A program made the position numbers and the translations under genes. This document shows positions 25,897 to 34,687 of a stretch of 64,000 nt of DNA, piece by piece; within the stretch, counting starts at the first letter, position 1, and the number at the start of each line of letters is the position of its first letter. The DNA lies in NCBI GenBank assembly GCA_035547155.1, contig DASZVJ010000140.1:1-64000 (forward strand). Direction: 5' to 3'. This DNA is from CAZNMF01 sp035547155 (lineage in GTDB: Bacteria; Acidobacteriota; Vicinamibacteria; Vicinamibacterales; SCN-69-37). The notes below the pieces were generated by a model that was not told where the DNA came from, ran no database searches, and worked only from the letters and a program-made list of their open reading frames with translations.

Positions 25897-27186
25897 ATGA
25901 AATACCGGTACTCGCGATTCGTCGCCGACGCGCTCGATGGCCTCGACTTCGATTCGCTGCTCTCGCAGCTCTCCGACTTGCTCTTGTCCAGCGGGTTCAA
26001 CAACCCGTGGGATCCGCAGAGCGACGACGACCGCACGTGGCAGGCGCTGCACGACGCGATCCTCGACGCGCTGCTCAACGGAGGCGCGTTGTCGGAAGAG
26101 ATGCTCGACCGTCTCACGTCTGGGGAAGACGACCAGCCCGGCCGCGATGGCGAGGACGCGCGCACCGGCAAGCGCGACCAGATCGAAGAGCTCGTCCAGC
26201 GCATCATCGAACGGCTGACCGAGCAGGGATATGTGAGCGTGACGGGCCGGCCGGAATCGCGTCAGCCGACGGACGCGGCAGGCGGGCAAGGCGGCAACGG
26301 CGAGGCCCGCTTCGAGGTCACGGACAAGGCCATCGACTTTCTCGGCTATCGCGCGCTGCGCGATCTGCTGGGCTCACTGGGCCGCAGCAGCGTCGGCCGT
26401 CACGACACGCGCGAGCTGGCGACCGGCGTCGAGGCCGGCGGGCCGCCGCGTCAGTACGAGTTCGGCGACACGATGAATCTCGATGCATCGGCGACCGTGA
26501 TGAACGCCGTCACGCGATCGATGCGCGCCGGCGGCTCGGGCACGGGCGGCGGCGTCGACGTCGGCTACGAGGACCTGATGATCACGCAGGGCGACTATCA
26601 AAGCTCCTGCGCGACGGTCATCCTGCTCGACTGCAGCCACAGCATGGTGCTGTACGGCGAAGATCGCTTCACGCCCGCGAAGCGGGTCGCGCTCGCGCTT
26701 TCGAATCTGATTCGCCATCAATATCCGGGCGACGCGCTGAACGTCGTGCTCTTCCACGACTCGGCGGAGGAAGTGCCGCTGGGCCAGCTCGGCCGCGTGC
26801 GCGTCGGGCCGTACTACACGAACACGCGCGAAGGCCTTCGCATGGCGCGCCGCGTGCTCGATCGCCAGCGGAAGGACATGCGGCAGATCATCATGATCAC
26901 CGACGGCAAGCCGTCGGCGGTCACGCGGCCGGACGGCCGCATCTACCGCAACGCGTTCGGCCTCGATCCGTTCGTGCTGCGCGAGACGTTCGCCGAAGTT
27001 GCCGCGTGCCGGCGCTCGGGCATCATGATCAACACGTTCATGCTCGCGCGCGACTACGATCTGGTCGCCTTCGTCCGCCGCGTCGCGCAGATCTGCCACG
27101 GCAAGGCGTACTTCACGACGCCTCACACGCTCGGGCAATACGTGCTGCAGGACTATCTGACCAAGAAGACGCGGACGGTGCACTGA
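25897..27186 (+). CDS. VWA-domain protein, partner of the ChlI-like ATPase
   Basis: A 429-residue soluble protein. The N-terminal half is acidic and helical, with a variable Asp/Glu/Gly-rich segment near residues 70-90. The C-terminal half is a von Willebrand A domain with a complete MIDAS: DCSHS (245-249), a Thr in YTNTREG and Asp in MITDGKPS. In chelatase-like systems the VWA subunit binds the client while the AAA subunit supplies force. Cotranscribed with the ATPase. Function beyond this is inferred; no client gene is evident. Confidence 0.9.
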   Translation: MKYRYSRFVADALDGLDFDSLLSQLSDLLLSSGFNNPWDPQSDDDRTWQALHDAILDALLNGGALSEEMLDRLTSGEDDQPGRDGEDARTGKRDQIEELVQRIIERLTEQGYVSVTGRPESRQPTDAAGGQGGNGEARFEVTDKAIDFLGYRALRDLLGSLGRSSVGRHDTRELATGVEAGGPPRQYEFGDTMNLDASATVMNAVTRSMRAGGSGTGGGVDVGYEDLMITQGDYQSSCATVILLDCSHSMVLYGEDRFTPAKRVALALSNLIRHQYPGDALNVVLFHDSAEEVPLGQLGRVRVGPYYTNTREGLRMARRVLDRQRKDMRQIIMITDGKPSAVTRPDGRIYRNAFGLDPFVLRETFAEVAACRRSGIMINTFMLARDYDLVAFVRRVAQICHGKAYFTTPHTLGQYVLQDYLTKKTRTVH

Positions 27187-27249
27187 GGAGGGCTTCGGGC
27201 TCGGGGCTTGAGGGCGATCTCTTCGGACTTCGCCAGCCTCGAGCCGTCC

Positions 27250-27873
27250 CTACTTCCCCGCCGGTTTGTACTCCAGGCGGATGTTGCTGACGATCGCGAC
27301 CGGACGACCAGGCGTCTCGAAGACTTCGTCGCCGCCGGCGCGTGTCAGCGTCTGCAGGCGTGAGCCGACGATGCCCACCTGCGAAATGCCCGCGGGGATC
27401 GTGAAGCGGATCGGCTCCGCTTCGCCGGGCGCGACGCCCTTCACACCGCCGGGCCGGCCACCGCCGGTGATCTGATCGAAGAGATCTTCGGGCCGCCGGA
27501 ACTCGCGCACGACCGCGGCGCGATTGAGCACGTCGCCATTCGCCTTGACGAGACTGACGATCGCCTCGTGGCGCGCGAACGACAGCGCCGTTCCGACATT
27601 GATGGCGGGCAGCGGAAAGCGATTGTGCAGATCGAACAGCAGCGTCGCCGTGCCGGTGTGCGCGGGAATCGTGATCGCGACGCTGTCTTTCGGCAGCGTC
27701 GCGATGATCACGTCACAGAACTCGCGCTTGCTCTTGAGCCCCATGCCCAGACTGGCGGCACAGGTCTTCGCCGTGCTGACGCGCGTGCCCGGCGTGCGTC
27801 CACCGGCGCGCTGTGCGGACGCGCTCGTCCACAGCAGACAACACACGGCTGCGGCAACAACGGCATGACGCAT
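27250..27873 (-). CDS. secreted hypothetical protein, 207 aa
   Basis: An exported protein of unknown function. A signal peptide covers about residues 1-21 (ending TSASAQ). The mature part is beta-rich with two cysteines (KTCAAS, REFCDV) that could form a disulfide, and a Gly-rich loop (TGGGRPGGVKGV). I start at ATG 27873 because it begins the signal peptide and sits 12 bases after a strong -10 box. The stop is TAG within TAGGGACGG, the kind of repeat end seen at other leftward genes here. Confidence 0.65.
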   Translation of the reverse strand: MRHAVVAAAVCCLLWTSASAQRAGGRTPGTRVSTAKTCAASLGMGLKSKREFCDVIIATLPKDSVAITIPAHTGTATLLFDLHNRFPLPAINVGTALSFARHEAIVSLVKANGDVLNRAAVVREFRRPEDLFDQITGGGRPGGVKGVAPGEAEPIRFTIPAGISQVGIVGSRLQTLTRAGGDEVFETPGRPVAIVSNIRLEYKPAGK

Positions 27874-27884
27874 GAGCACGTTCG

Positions 27885-27890
27885 AGTATA
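27885..27890 (-). promoter_or_regulatory. -10 box of the 27250-27873 gene
   Basis: TATACT on the minus strand ends 11 bases before the ATG, predicting a leader of about 5 bases. A short TTCGA...TCGAA inverted repeat spans it. The -35 is poor (TGGGGA). Confidence 0.4.
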
Positions 27891-27920
27891 TCGAAGCGCC
27901 GCAGCGATCCCCAGCGCGGA

Positions 27921-28523
27921 TCAGTCGGCGCTCATGCATCCGGCGCCGGGACCGCCGTTCCACGTGAGACCGCCGCGCTGACGTCCCTGAATCAGCTCGA
28001 GGAACTCATGGCGCGTGCGCGCGTCGTGGTGGAACACGCCCAGCATCGCGCTCGTCGTCGTCACCGAATTCTGCTTCTCGACGCCGCGCATGGCCATACA
28101 GAGGTGCGTGGCCTCCATCACGACGGCGACGCCGAGCGGCGCGATGCGATCCTGAATCGTGTTCGCGATCTGCGACGTGAGCCGCTCCTGGACCTGCAGC
28201 CGCCGCGCGAACGCGTCGACGATGCGCGGGACCTTGCTGAGCCCGATGACCTTGCCGTCGGGGATGTACGCGACGTGACACTTGCCGAAGAACGGCAGCA
28301 GGTGATGCTCGCAGAGGCTGTAGAAATCGATGTCGCGCACGATCACCATCTCGTTGTAGGCGACCGTGAAGAGCGCGTCGTTGATGATCGCGTCGAGATC
28401 CGCGTGATAGCCGCTCGTCAGGAACTCGAGGGATTGCGCAACGCGCCGTGGCGTGCTGACCAGGCCCTCGCGGGTGGGATCTTCACCGAGCGCCTCCAGA
28501 AGCTGCCGAACCAGATCCTGCAT
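27921..28523 (-). CDS. folE: GTP cyclohydrolase I
   Basis: A 200-residue enzyme converting GTP to dihydroneopterin triphosphate, the first step of folate and pterin synthesis. Zinc ligands are C71 and H74 in [12 protein letters not shown] and C142 in [12 protein letters not shown]; catalytic surroundings include H140, [21 protein letters not shown] and [12 protein letters not shown]. The start is ATG 28523, which matches the family N-terminus; the frame is open further upstream but without homology. It lies 47 bases upstream of the secreted unknown gene and 35 bases downstream of the next leftward gene. Confidence 0.97.
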   Translation of the reverse strand: MQDLVRQLLEALGEDPTREGLVSTPRRVAQSLEFLTSGYHADLDAIINDALFTVAYNEMVIVRDIDFYSLCEHHLLPFFGKCHVAYIPDGKVIGLSKVPRIVDAFARRLQVQERLTSQIANTIQDRIAPLGVAVVMEATHLCMAMRGVEKQNSVTTTSAMLGVFHHDARTRHEFLELIQGRQRGGLTWNGGPGAGCMSAD

Positions 28524-28558
28524 CCGGTGATTGTACCGGAGGCGCGCGGTCGACGCGG

Positions 28559-29575
28559 CTACTGCGCCGGGGCGGGCGCAGGTGTCGGCGCCGGCATGGA
28601 GAGGCCCATCGGTCCGTGCTTCACGAGATCGAGCATCTCCGGCCCGACGTCGAACGTCACCTGCAGCGTCTTGCCGCTGCCCGTGGCCTGCACGCCTTTG
28701 AGCGTCGCGTCCAGCCGCGCATCGCGACCGGCCAGCATCTGCGCGGCGCCAAGCGCCGTGTTCACCATGCCGCGCAACCGTTCGCCCGACTGTTCGTCGC
28801 GCGCTTCCGCACGGATGACGCCGTGCACGGCGCGATCGACGTCTGCAGTGATGACGAACCAGTCGACGGGCGGAAGCTGCTGACGGATTTGATCGGGAAG
28901 GCCGGGTTGCTGGCTGAGCGCGTCGAAGCGGCCGACGACCCACGCATTGCCTCGACGCTGCGCGTCGGCGACGAAGCTCATCAGCTCGGTATTCGCCGTC
29001 ACGCCGGGGCCGCTGGCGGCGTCGATCGCGGCACGCAAGCCGTCGCGCGTGCCGAGCGCAAGCAGATTGGGCTCGAGGAACGCCATGCTAGGCTGCGTCT
29101 CCGACGTCCCACCGTGCGGCGCCACCAGCAGCCGGCGCCCGTTGTACTCCTCGGCGATGGCGCCCTTCTGCGTCGCCAGGCCTTCGATTTTCGCCACGTC
29201 GAAGCGTCCGCGCAGCAGGACGACGGGCTCACGGTGCCCGGTCGCATCCTGTCTCACGCCGGCCACGACCGAATCGATGTCGCGCTCGACGTCGATGCCC
29301 GTCTCGGCCAGGAACCGGTCTTTTCCAGCACTCGCGTCGCCGTCTGCCGCCAGATTCGCGCGCAACTGCCGGCGGAAGTCGGAGCTCATGATGTCTTTGA
29401 CGTCTGCGTAGGCAATGGCCGTTGCGTCGGAGGGGATGTAGACGATCTCGGGCAGCCTGGCGGCGGCTCCGGAGGGCATCAACGCGCCGTTGTAGTAGGC
29501 GACGAGGCCCGTGCAAAGCCCGACGACGACAATCAGAGCAGAGCCGATCAGGAAGTAACGCGTGCGAGATGACAT
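28559..29575 (-). CDS. membrane-anchored hypothetical protein, 338 aa
   Basis: I do not recognise a named family. One N-terminal TM segment (residues 8-28) is followed by a large extracytoplasmic region containing [22 protein letters not shown], of the kind found in anchored proteins that monitor or quench something in the periplasm. It ends in a Pro/Ala tail ([12 protein letters not shown]). The repeated pattern of strands and helices ([29 protein letters not shown]) suggests a duplicated alpha/beta fold. A consensus TATAAT lies just upstream. No enzymatic motif is seen. Confidence 0.65.
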   Translation of the reverse strand: MSSRTRYFLIGSALIVVVGLCTGLVAYYNGALMPSGAAARLPEIVYIPSDATAIAYADVKDIMSSDFRRQLRANLAADGDASAGKDRFLAETGIDVERDIDSVVAGVRQDATGHREPVVLLRGRFDVAKIEGLATQKGAIAEEYNGRRLLVAPHGGTSETQPSMAFLEPNLLALGTRDGLRAAIDAASGPGVTANTELMSFVADAQRRGNAWVVGRFDALSQQPGLPDQIRQQLPPVDWFVITADVDRAVHGVIRAEARDEQSGERLRGMVNTALGAAQMLAGRDARLDATLKGVQATGSGKTLQVTFDVGPEMLDLVKHGPMGLSMPAPTPAPAPAQ

Positions 29576-29588
29576 GGGGCCTCAGGGG

Positions 29589-29594
29589 ATTATA
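29589..29594 (-). promoter_or_regulatory. -10 box of the 28559-29575 gene
   Basis: A perfect TATAAT on the minus strand lies 13 bases before the ATG, giving a leader of about 7 bases. The -35 region is poor. TGAGG between the box and the ATG could act as a ribosome site if transcription starts slightly earlier. Confidence 0.45.
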
Positions 29595-29671
29595 CGGTCG
29601 CGCGGTCGGGAGGTTCGGGGGCTGGACGGAACTTCGAACCACACGGGATGGCGCTCGCGGCCGCCCAGTCT

Positions 29672-29750
29672 GCCGGGTCTAAAAACCCGGCGTACATCTG
29701 TCAGCCTGTGGCCCGTCGCCTGAAGCCCGCGTAGGGGCGGCCGCCCCTAC
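29672..29750. repeat. REP-like composite palindrome, copy 3
   Basis: The left hairpin is GCCGGGT and ACCCGGC (29672-29678, 29685-29691). The right part is a perfect 20-base palindrome, GTAGGGGCGG and its complement CCGCCCCTAC (29731-29750). The TAG stop of the ABC permease (29747-29749) is the complement of the CTA in the palindrome. Confidence 0.88.
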
Positions 29751-30625
29751 TGGTCCAGCACGTATTCGCGCCGCGAGACGGCCCGGCCGGCGAGCCAGAG
29801 CGACACGATCGCGATGACCGCGAGGCTCACGAGGCTTTCCGTGACGCCCAAATCGTCGCGGAAAATCGACTGGATCACCGACAGCGGCGAGTCGGCGGGC
29901 ATCGCGTGCGGCACGAGGCCCTGCAGGTAGTAGGCGACGCTCAACCGGCGCAGAAAGCCCGGCAGCGCGAGCGCCAGCGTCTCCCAGCCGAAGATGAACG
30001 CCAGCCCGAAGACGAGCGGGCGCTTGACCGTCGCGCCGACGAGCGCGAACACCGCGCCATACACCGCAAGCCCGGCCGCCAGAATGCCGAGGTCCTTCAC
30101 CAGATTGACGAACGTCTCGCCAAGCGTGCCGTTGACCGGCGCGATGAGCAGCCAGACCAGCACGACCGACGGCAGCACGACGCCGATCGTGCACACCAGA
30201 TATGCGAGATATTTGCCGAGCAGCACGGCCGCTCGAGGCACGGGCCGCGTGAACAGATACGTGAGCGTCTTGTCCTCGACCTCATCGGCGATGAGCGACG
30301 TGCCGTAGAACACGGCGAGCACCGGCGCCGCGAACCGCACGAAGAAGCCCCAGATCATCAGCCCGAACACGACGCTGCCGCCGATCGGCGTCCGTCCGGC
30401 GCGCATGACCGGCGCGCCGAGCTCGACGAGCACGCGCAGCACGATCGCGATCACGACGGGCACGCCGACGACGAGCGCCATGAAGATCGTGCGGCGCGAC
30501 CACAGCATCTGGCCGATCGACAGATCGAACACGCGCATCGCGCCGTAGCCCAGGCCCGGCGAGGCCGGCGTCGAGCGCGGCGGCGCCGCGGGAGAAGAAG
30601 TGGACGGAAGCTCGGCCATCGCCAT
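29747..30625 (-). CDS. ABC-2 type transporter permease
   Basis: A 292-residue inner-membrane protein with about six TM helices and a soluble Ser/Pro-rich N-terminus. The segment YGTSLIADEVEDKTLTYLFTRPVPR is characteristic of ABC-2 permeases. It is the last of four leftward genes forming two ATPase/permease pairs and starts 1 base after the second ATPase gene. Such clusters export drugs, polysaccharide, lipids or build other organelle-like complexes; the cargo is unknown. Its stop codon is contributed by a REP-like palindrome. Confidence 0.88.
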   Translation of the reverse strand: MAMAELPSTSSPAAPPRSTPASPGLGYGAMRVFDLSIGQMLWSRRTIFMALVVGVPVVIAIVLRVLVELGAPVMRAGRTPIGGSVVFGLMIWGFFVRFAAPVLAVFYGTSLIADEVEDKTLTYLFTRPVPRAAVLLGKYLAYLVCTIGVVLPSVVLVWLLIAPVNGTLGETFVNLVKDLGILAAGLAVYGAVFALVGATVKRPLVFGLAFIFGWETLALALPGFLRRLSVAYYLQGLVPHAMPADSPLSVIQSIFRDDLGVTESLVSLAVIAIVSLWLAGRAVSRREYVLDQ

Positions 30626-30626
30626 C

Positions 30627-31553
30627 TCAGCTCTTCACGAGGTACTTGAAGACCGCCTGCAGATTGTCGTCGGGCGAGGTGAGCTCTTCGACCGCGCCGC
30701 ACTCCCCCGCGGCCACGAGCTCCGTCAGGCGTCCATAGAACGCGTCCGGCTCGCCCGTCTCGACAACGACCGCGCCCGGCTCGAAGCGCAGGCTGATGAC
30801 GTCCGCGTGCGTCAGGAACTCGCGCGCGAGGCGGCGCGGATCGGATGCACGAATGTAGACCGTGTGCGGATGCTCGTCGATCAGATCGCGAATCTGGTGA
30901 ACGTTGCCTTCCGCCAGAATCCGTCCGTTGTTGATCAACAGGATGTTCGTCGTCATCGACTCGATCTCGTGCAGGATGTGGCTCGAGACGAGGATGCTCT
31001 TGCCCTGACGGGCCCAGTCGCGAATCAGACGAATCGTGCGGCGGCGCGCGAGCGGGTCCATGCCCGACAGCGGCTCGTCGAGAATCAGCAGCTCGGGATC
31101 GTGCACGAGCGCCTGCGCGAGCTTGACTCGCTGGCGCATGCCCTTGCTGTACGCGCCGATGCGCTTCGACGCCGCGTCGAGCAGATCGACGGCCTCGAGC
31201 GCGCGCGTGGCGGCCTCGCGCGCCTCACGCTCGCCGAGCCCGTTCAACCGCACGAGCGCCGAGACCCACTCGAGCCCGGTCATGCGCTCGTAGAACCGAT
31301 CCTGCTCGGGACAGAACCCGATCCGGAAGTACAGCCGCGGGTTGTTCCAAATCGGCTCGCCCAGCACGTGCACGGAGCCCTTGCTCGGCCGCAGCTGGCC
31401 GGTGATGAGCTTCATGAACGTGCTCTTGCCCGCGCCGTTCGGCCCGAGCAGACCGGTGATGCCGGGCGGTACGCTGACCGTCACGTCGTTCAAGCCGATC
31501 ACCTGTCCGTACCACTTCGACAGGTGCTCGGCGGCGAGCACGGCGGCGCTCAC
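30627..31553 (-). CDS. ABC transporter ATP-binding protein
   Basis: A 308-residue ATPase with Walker A GPNGAGKST, Q loop (FCPEQDRFYE), ABC signature in the YSKGMRQRVKLAQAL region, Walker B LLILDEPLSGMDP and switch His in SSHILHEIE. The C-terminal 90 residues form a helper domain (YIRASDPRRLA...). It overlaps the upstream permease gene by 4 bases (ATGA-type) and precedes the last permease by 1 base, so it pairs with 29747-30625. Confidence 0.95.
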   Translation of the reverse strand: MSAAVLAAEHLSKWYGQVIGLNDVTVSVPPGITGLLGPNGAGKSTFMKLITGQLRPSKGSVHVLGEPIWNNPRLYFRIGFCPEQDRFYERMTGLEWVSALVRLNGLGEREAREAATRALEAVDLLDAASKRIGAYSKGMRQRVKLAQALVHDPELLILDEPLSGMDPLARRRTIRLIRDWARQGKSILVSSHILHEIESMTTNILLINNGRILAEGNVHQIRDLIDEHPHTVYIRASDPRRLAREFLTHADVISLRFEPGAVVVETGEPDAFYGRLTELVAAGECGAVEELTSPDDNLQAVFKYLVKS

Positions 31554-32395
31554 GAGACCACCTCGACGCCGCGCACGCGCCGCTCGAGCACGGAGATCGA
31601 CACGGCCACGAGCCCGAGCAGCACGAGAACGGACACGATCACCGGCGTCTCGAACCGCGCGGGCTGACGGAAGATCGCATCACTGACGACGTCGAAGTTG
31701 CGCGAAGGCGAGACCCACGCGACGCGCGTCGATCCGGTCGCGAACGCGAGCACCGCGTAGATGGCTTCGGTGAAGAAGACGACGCCGGCGTACATCACCG
31801 CGACGTATCGCGTGCTCGTCGACAGCGACGACAACGCCACCATCGTCATCGCATAGACGATCACGCGCATCGTCGACGCGACGAAGACGGCGGGGATGAC
31901 GTCGAGATGCGACTGCACGAACGCGAAGCTGCCGGAGAGCACAATCTGCATCACGATGAGCAGCAGGCTCGGCAGCACCGTGACGAGCGACAGGAAGACG
32001 ATGAGGACGCCGAGCTTGCCGCCGATGTACTCCATCCGCAGCAACGGCTTCGACAGATACACCTGCAGCGCGTTGGCGCGGCGATCGGTGGCGATCAATC
32101 CGGCACCGGCATAGACGGTGACGAAGAACGCGAACAGGCCCTGGAACTCGACGAAGCTCTGGAACATCCGCATGTCGATCGGCACGATCTGGCCCGCCTG
32201 CGGATAGGTCGCGACCGCGTAGATCTGCACGGTGCGCACGAGGAATGGAATCCAGGCGACGATCAACAGCGCGAGAAATACACGACGGCCGATGAGCTGG
32301 CGCACGCCGGCGCGAAGGATGACGGACCACGCCCGTCCTGGCGGACGCCGTGGTCCGGCGTAGCGGCGATAGCTCTGATCGTGAACCGGGCTCAT
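31550..32395 (-). CDS. ABC-2 type transporter permease
   Basis: A 281-residue membrane protein with about six TM helices. GAGLIATDRRANALQVYLSKPLLRMEYIGGK is the ABC-2 permease signature region between TM2 and TM3. It overlaps the ATPase genes on both sides by 4 bases, which implies tightly coupled translation. It is the partner of the ATPase at 32392-33327. Confidence 0.9.
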   Translation of the reverse strand: MSPVHDQSYRRYAGPRRPPGRAWSVILRAGVRQLIGRRVFLALLIVAWIPFLVRTVQIYAVATYPQAGQIVPIDMRMFQSFVEFQGLFAFFVTVYAGAGLIATDRRANALQVYLSKPLLRMEYIGGKLGVLIVFLSLVTVLPSLLLIVMQIVLSGSFAFVQSHLDVIPAVFVASTMRVIVYAMTMVALSSLSTSTRYVAVMYAGVVFFTEAIYAVLAFATGSTRVAWVSPSRNFDVVSDAIFRQPARFETPVIVSVLVLLGLVAVSISVLERRVRGVEVVS

Positions 32396-33327
32396 GGCTC
32401 TCCGATCGCGCGGGCGAACACGTCCTCGAGCGTCGGCACGCTGGGCTTCAGATGGCGCACCTGCGCGCCGGCCTCCCGCGCGAGCTCGCAGATCCGCCGT
32501 TGATCGCTGCCGGGCGCGAGCGCATCACCAGGCACGAAGACGCGCATGACGTCCTCGTCCGTCTCGTGACACGCCATGTGCTCGGCCTCGAGGCGCGCGA
32601 TGAACGCGGCGACGGCGGCACCCTTCACGCGCACTTCGAACACGCGTCCAGCCGGCCCTTTGAGCGCGTCGATCGTCCCGGCCGTCGCGACCTGGCCTTT
32701 GTCGAGCACGACGACGTGATCGCACGTGTATTCGATGTCGGGCAGCAGGTGCGACGAGACGATGACGTTGACGCCCTTGTTGCGGGCAAGGTCGCGGATG
32801 AGATCGAGCATCTCGTCGCGGCCCTTCGGGTCCATGCCGTTGGTCGGCTCGTCGAGGAACAGCAGATCGGGGTCGTGGACGAGCGCCTGCGCGAGCTTGA
32901 TGCGCTGCTTCATGCCGGTCGAGTACGTCTCGACGTCGCGATAGCGCGCTTCACCGAGGCCGACGTAGTAGAGGACTTCGTGCGCGCGCTGCATCGCATC
33001 GGCGCGCGGCAGACCGGCGAGCTCGCCGCAGTATGCGACGAACGTGACGGCATTCATGCCGGGCACGTGGCCGTCACTCTCCGGCATGTAGCCAAGACGT
33101 GCGCGAATCTCGAGGGGGCGTGCGGCAACGTCGAGGCCGAGCACGCGCAAATGGCCCTGCGACGGCGTAACGAAGCCGAGCAGGCTCTTGAGCATCGTGC
33201 TCTTGCCGGCGCCGTTCGGGCCGAGGAGGCCGACGGCGCCTTCGGGAAACGCGGCGCTGACGTCGCGCAGAACGGGCTGCGCGCCGTACACGACGGACAC
33301 GTGATCCAACTCGACGACGGAGCTCAT
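32392..33327 (-). CDS. ABC transporter ATP-binding protein
   Basis: A 311-residue ATPase and first gene of the exporter cluster. It has Walker A GPNGAGKST, signature YSTGMKQRIKLAQAL, Walker B LLFLDEPTNGMDP and switch SSHLLPDIE, plus a C-terminal helper domain of about 90 residues. It is closely similar in layout to the second ATPase, so the two pairs may have arisen by duplication of one ATPase-permease unit. The DUF4412 gene lies 57 bases upstream on the same strand and may be cotranscribed. Confidence 0.95.
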   Translation of the reverse strand: MSSVVELDHVSVVYGAQPVLRDVSAAFPEGAVGLLGPNGAGKSTMLKSLLGFVTPSQGHLRVLGLDVAARPLEIRARLGYMPESDGHVPGMNAVTFVAYCGELAGLPRADAMQRAHEVLYYVGLGEARYRDVETYSTGMKQRIKLAQALVHDPDLLFLDEPTNGMDPKGRDEMLDLIRDLARNKGVNVIVSSHLLPDIEYTCDHVVVLDKGQVATAGTIDALKGPAGRVFEVRVKGAAVAAFIARLEAEHMACHETDEDVMRVFVPGDALAPGSDQRRICELAREAGAQVRHLKPSVPTLEDVFARAIGEP

Positions 33328-33384
33328 GCAGGCTGACCGGGCATCAGCTTATACGAGGCCCCGCCGGCGGCGGTTCGCGGGAAT

Positions 33385-34200
33385 CTATCGGGCGGGCGCG
33401 GCCGACGGCGTCGGCATGGACATCGCGGGCAGTCCGGACGGCGGCGGCACTTCGGTGAAGCCCGCGGGGATCTCGAAGAGCGACGCGGGCACCGTGGTCT
33501 CGCTGACGTTCGTGACCGTCGATTCGATTTGCCGGTTGCCGAGCAGGTCGCCCCGCAGGATCGATTTCACCATGAAGCCTTCGTTGGCGATCGTCTCGAC
33601 GCCGAGCACGTTGACGCCGCCGACCAGGCCCGCCGCGGTCTTCGCGTACTGCTTGTACTGCGACGACAGCCACACGTCGCCGGTCATCGCGATGTCGCTG
33701 GGCAGGCCCTGCGGCAGCTGCGAGCCTGGCGGCACGGGCAGCGGCATGTGGATGTCGAGCATCGCGCGCTCCGCGCGGATGCCGCTGATCGTCTCGGTCT
33801 GGCCCGTGCGCGTGATCGTGACGGCCGGTCCGCCTCCGGGCAGCGCGGACAAGTCCGGCTTGCTCATCTTCCAGAACGTGCGTTTCGCCGGATCGAGAAC
33901 GATCATCTCGCCCTTCGGCGTCACCAGCGTCACGCCGCCCGCGGGGACGATCATGTAGGCCTGCGCGTAGTCGACGCGCGTGCCGTGATCGCCAACCGTC
34001 ACGGTCACGTCCAGGCCGCCCTGCGGCGCCATCGTGCTGGCAACGATCGCGCCGATCATCTCCATCATCGGGTTGGCCGGCGCGGTCGACGCGGTCGTCG
34101 ACGGCTTGGCCTCGATGTGCATCGTGTATTTGAGCTCGGCGCTCAGCGGCGCGACGAGGAGCGCGGTCAGGACGGCGGCAGTGCAAAAGCGGGATCTCAT
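33385..34200 (-). CDS. secreted DUF4412-like protein
   Basis: A 271-residue exported protein. A signal peptide covers about residues 1-21. The body has the run of beta strands typical of DUF4412 (VTVGDHGTRVDY, GVTLVTPKGEMIVLDPAKRTFWKM), ending in a Pro/Ala-rich tail. These proteins are thought to sit in the periplasm or outer envelope; activity is unknown. It is upstream of, and in the same direction as, the four-gene ABC cluster. Confidence 0.7.
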   Translation of the reverse strand: MRSRFCTAAVLTALLVAPLSAELKYTMHIEAKPSTTASTAPANPMMEMIGAIVASTMAPQGGLDVTVTVGDHGTRVDYAQAYMIVPAGGVTLVTPKGEMIVLDPAKRTFWKMSKPDLSALPGGGPAVTITRTGQTETISGIRAERAMLDIHMPLPVPPGSQLPQGLPSDIAMTGDVWLSSQYKQYAKTAAGLVGGVNVLGVETIANEGFMVKSILRGDLLGNRQIESTVTNVSETTVPASLFEIPAGFTEVPPPSGLPAMSMPTPSAAPAR

Positions 34201-34236
34201 ACTTCGTCTTATCGGCAGATCGCGCAGGTTATCCAG

Positions 34237-34680
34237 CTATCCGGCCAGACCAGCCAGACGACAGGCTTTCAGGATGACGGCGAGCGTCTCCGGCCTCAGA
34301 TCGTAGGACGCCAGATCACGTGGATCGGCGAGTGCGACGTCGCTGACGTCGGTCGAGGCGCGGGCGATCCCGCCGCGAACGCGGCAGAGATAGTCGAGCA
34401 CGACATAGTGATACTGGACGCGGCCACCTTCGTCGCGCGAGATGTGCTCGAACGTGTCGACGAGCGGGCCGACGTTGACGTCCAGCCCCGTCTCTTCCCG
34501 CACTTCGCGCGCGACGCCGCTCGCCAGCGGCTCCCCGATCTCGAGGACGCCGCCGGGCAGGCTCCATTCGCCCTCACGCGGCGGCTGCGCACGGCGCACC
34601 AGCACGACACGCGCGTCAGCCGTGAGCACGATGGCGCCCACGCCGACGACGGGGCGATCCGGATAGCGGCGACCGGACAT
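34237..34680 (-). CDS. NUDIX hydrolase
   Basis: A 147-residue pyrophosphohydrolase. The complete Nudix box runs from G44 to L66 (GVLEIGEPLASGVAREVREE, then TGL) with the metal-binding REVREE. The N-terminus PVVGVGAIVL and the loop VRRAQPPREGEWSLPGG resemble ADP-ribose or NADH-type Nudix enzymes, but the substrate cannot be fixed. It lies 7 bases after tsaD and probably shares its transcript. Confidence 0.92.
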   Translation of the reverse strand: MSGRRYPDRPVVGVGAIVLTADARVVLVRRAQPPREGEWSLPGGVLEIGEPLASGVAREVREETGLDVNVGPLVDTFEHISRDEGGRVQYHYVVLDYLCRVRGGIARASTDVSDVALADPRDLASYDLRPETLAVILKACRLAGLAG

Positions 34681-34687
34681 CGCGCCC

